From: Thermoplasmata archaeon
GTDB taxonomy: Archaea > Thermoplasmatota > Thermoplasmata > Thermoplasmatales > Thermoplasmataceae
Length of the DNA stretch: 5,918 nt
Direction: 5' to 3'
Assembly: GCA_021799315.1 (NCBI GenBank)
Contig: JAJZAR010000085.1
Coordinates: forward strand, 1 to 5,918
In this document: positions 5,481-5,918 of the stretch, piece after piece
Position numbering within the stretch: position 1 is the first letter of the stretch
Layout: every line of letters begins with the position of its first letter
Program-made: the position numbers and the translations under genes
The notes under the pieces: model-generated
The model's input: only the letters and a program-made list of their open reading frames with translations
The model's database searches: none
What the model was told of the DNA's origin: nothing

Positions 5481-5918
5481 TAGAATTTCCACCCTTCTAT
5501 CCTGAACATCTCAATTATGCCGATGGATTCAATACTGTACTTCTGGCATACATATGGTATCCTTATTTTGTCTCCGCGAAGTCTCTCCTCTGTTACAACC
5601 ACTCTCTTTATTCGGATTAGGGTCTGTTGAGAACCCGTGGCCATTTCTACCGCAAGAGCTACTACCCAGGCATCAGCATCATACTTTCTGTCTTCTTTAA
5701 CTAACGCCGGATAATTTTTTAAAATGTCCTTCAATATTTCTATCTGCTTCTTTGTTGGAGGTCGGAATATACTGTTATTCCTCTTTGCCCAGGATGCAAG
5801 CTCATCATCCCTCTCCTTAACCTCTGAGAGCACCTCATATGGGGCTACCAGGTGACCTTTCTTGGAAAGTGATTCCAAATTATTCCATACACTTGGAAAC
5901 ACATCGATCGGATTGTGT
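5480..5918 (-). CDS. DUF4411-type PIN-domain protein, 5' end beyond the right edge
   Basis: The frame ends at the TAA at 5480 and stays open through the right edge. A GTG at 5902 could be mistaken for the start, but the codons before it read HNPID, so the protein continues NPIDVFPSVW. That matches the interior of DUF4411 proteins, whose N-terminus carries the first PIN aspartate (a form such as DTSSLI). About 15-20 residues are therefore missing here. Visible PIN features, counted from the GTG, are E23/E27 in PYEVLSEVKE, D75/D77 in YDADAWVVALA, VVVTEE at 101-106, and the family-typical end IPYVCQKY...EMFRIEGWKF. PIN domains are metal-dependent ribonucleases and often act as toxins. In many genomes DUF4411 genes sit beside an XRE or ImmA/IrrE-type gene, which would lie to the right. 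It is the upstream partner of the helicase, 9 bases away. The family call is from recognition of these motifs. Confidence 0.88.
   Translation of the reverse strand, partial: HNPIDVFPSVWNNLESLSKKGHLVAPYEVLSEVKERDDELASWAKRNNSIFRPPTKKQIEILKDILKNYPALVKEDRKYDADAWVVALAVEMATGSQQTLIRIKRVVVTEERLRGDKIRIPYVCQKYSIESIGIIEMFRIEGWKF

Noticed and set aside
5145..5483. A 112-codon plus-strand frame opposite the start of the helicase gene
   Set aside because: It is a serine/leucine/phenylalanine-rich shadow of a well-supported helicase frame. The other plus-strand frames inside the gene are shadows too.

Overview
The window looks archaeal, but I cannot name a genus. The coding sequence is A+T-rich and leans on AGG/AGA for arginine and ATA for isoleucine. 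The three genes that appear to start transcripts have no Shine-Dalgarno sequence, and two of them have TATA-like boxes about 26-34 bases upstream. The one operon-internal gene has a strong Shine-Dalgarno. This mix of leaderless first genes and led internal genes is typical of many archaea, so the assignment is an inference from style.

Right two thirds (2294-5918, minus strand): a two-gene operon. A DUF4411-type PIN-domain gene, cut off by the right edge, is followed after 9 bases by a 1058-residue protein joining an N-terminal phospholipase-D-like (HKD) domain to an SNF2/HepA-type helicase. Left part (1-1338, minus strand): a gene cut off by the left edge that is open for 446 codons. Its N-terminus has a PD-(D/E)XK-like nuclease signature, and I do not recognise its C-terminal half. 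It appears to have its own BRE/TATA promoter.

Middle (1339-2293): no large gene. From 1438 to 1850 there is a G+C-rich block of hairpins. It includes two elements with an almost identical 17-base G-rich loop on completely re-paired 8-bp arms, and a nested GTGGTGT/ACACCAC family. From 1893 to 2257 there are two very small plus-strand genes: a 58-residue protein resembling the C-terminal half of RelB/Phd-like antitoxins, and a 53-residue CxxC...CxxC zinc-ribbon protein. The second converges on the helicase gene across an A/T-rich inverted repeat.

Taken together, three different nuclease folds (PIN, HKD, PD-(D/E)XK) and an SNF2 motor on one strand look like part of a defence island. No single named system is recognised. 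The neighbours needed to decide, an XRE/ImmA-type partner of the PIN gene, a methyltransferase, or the rest of the left gene, lie outside the window.
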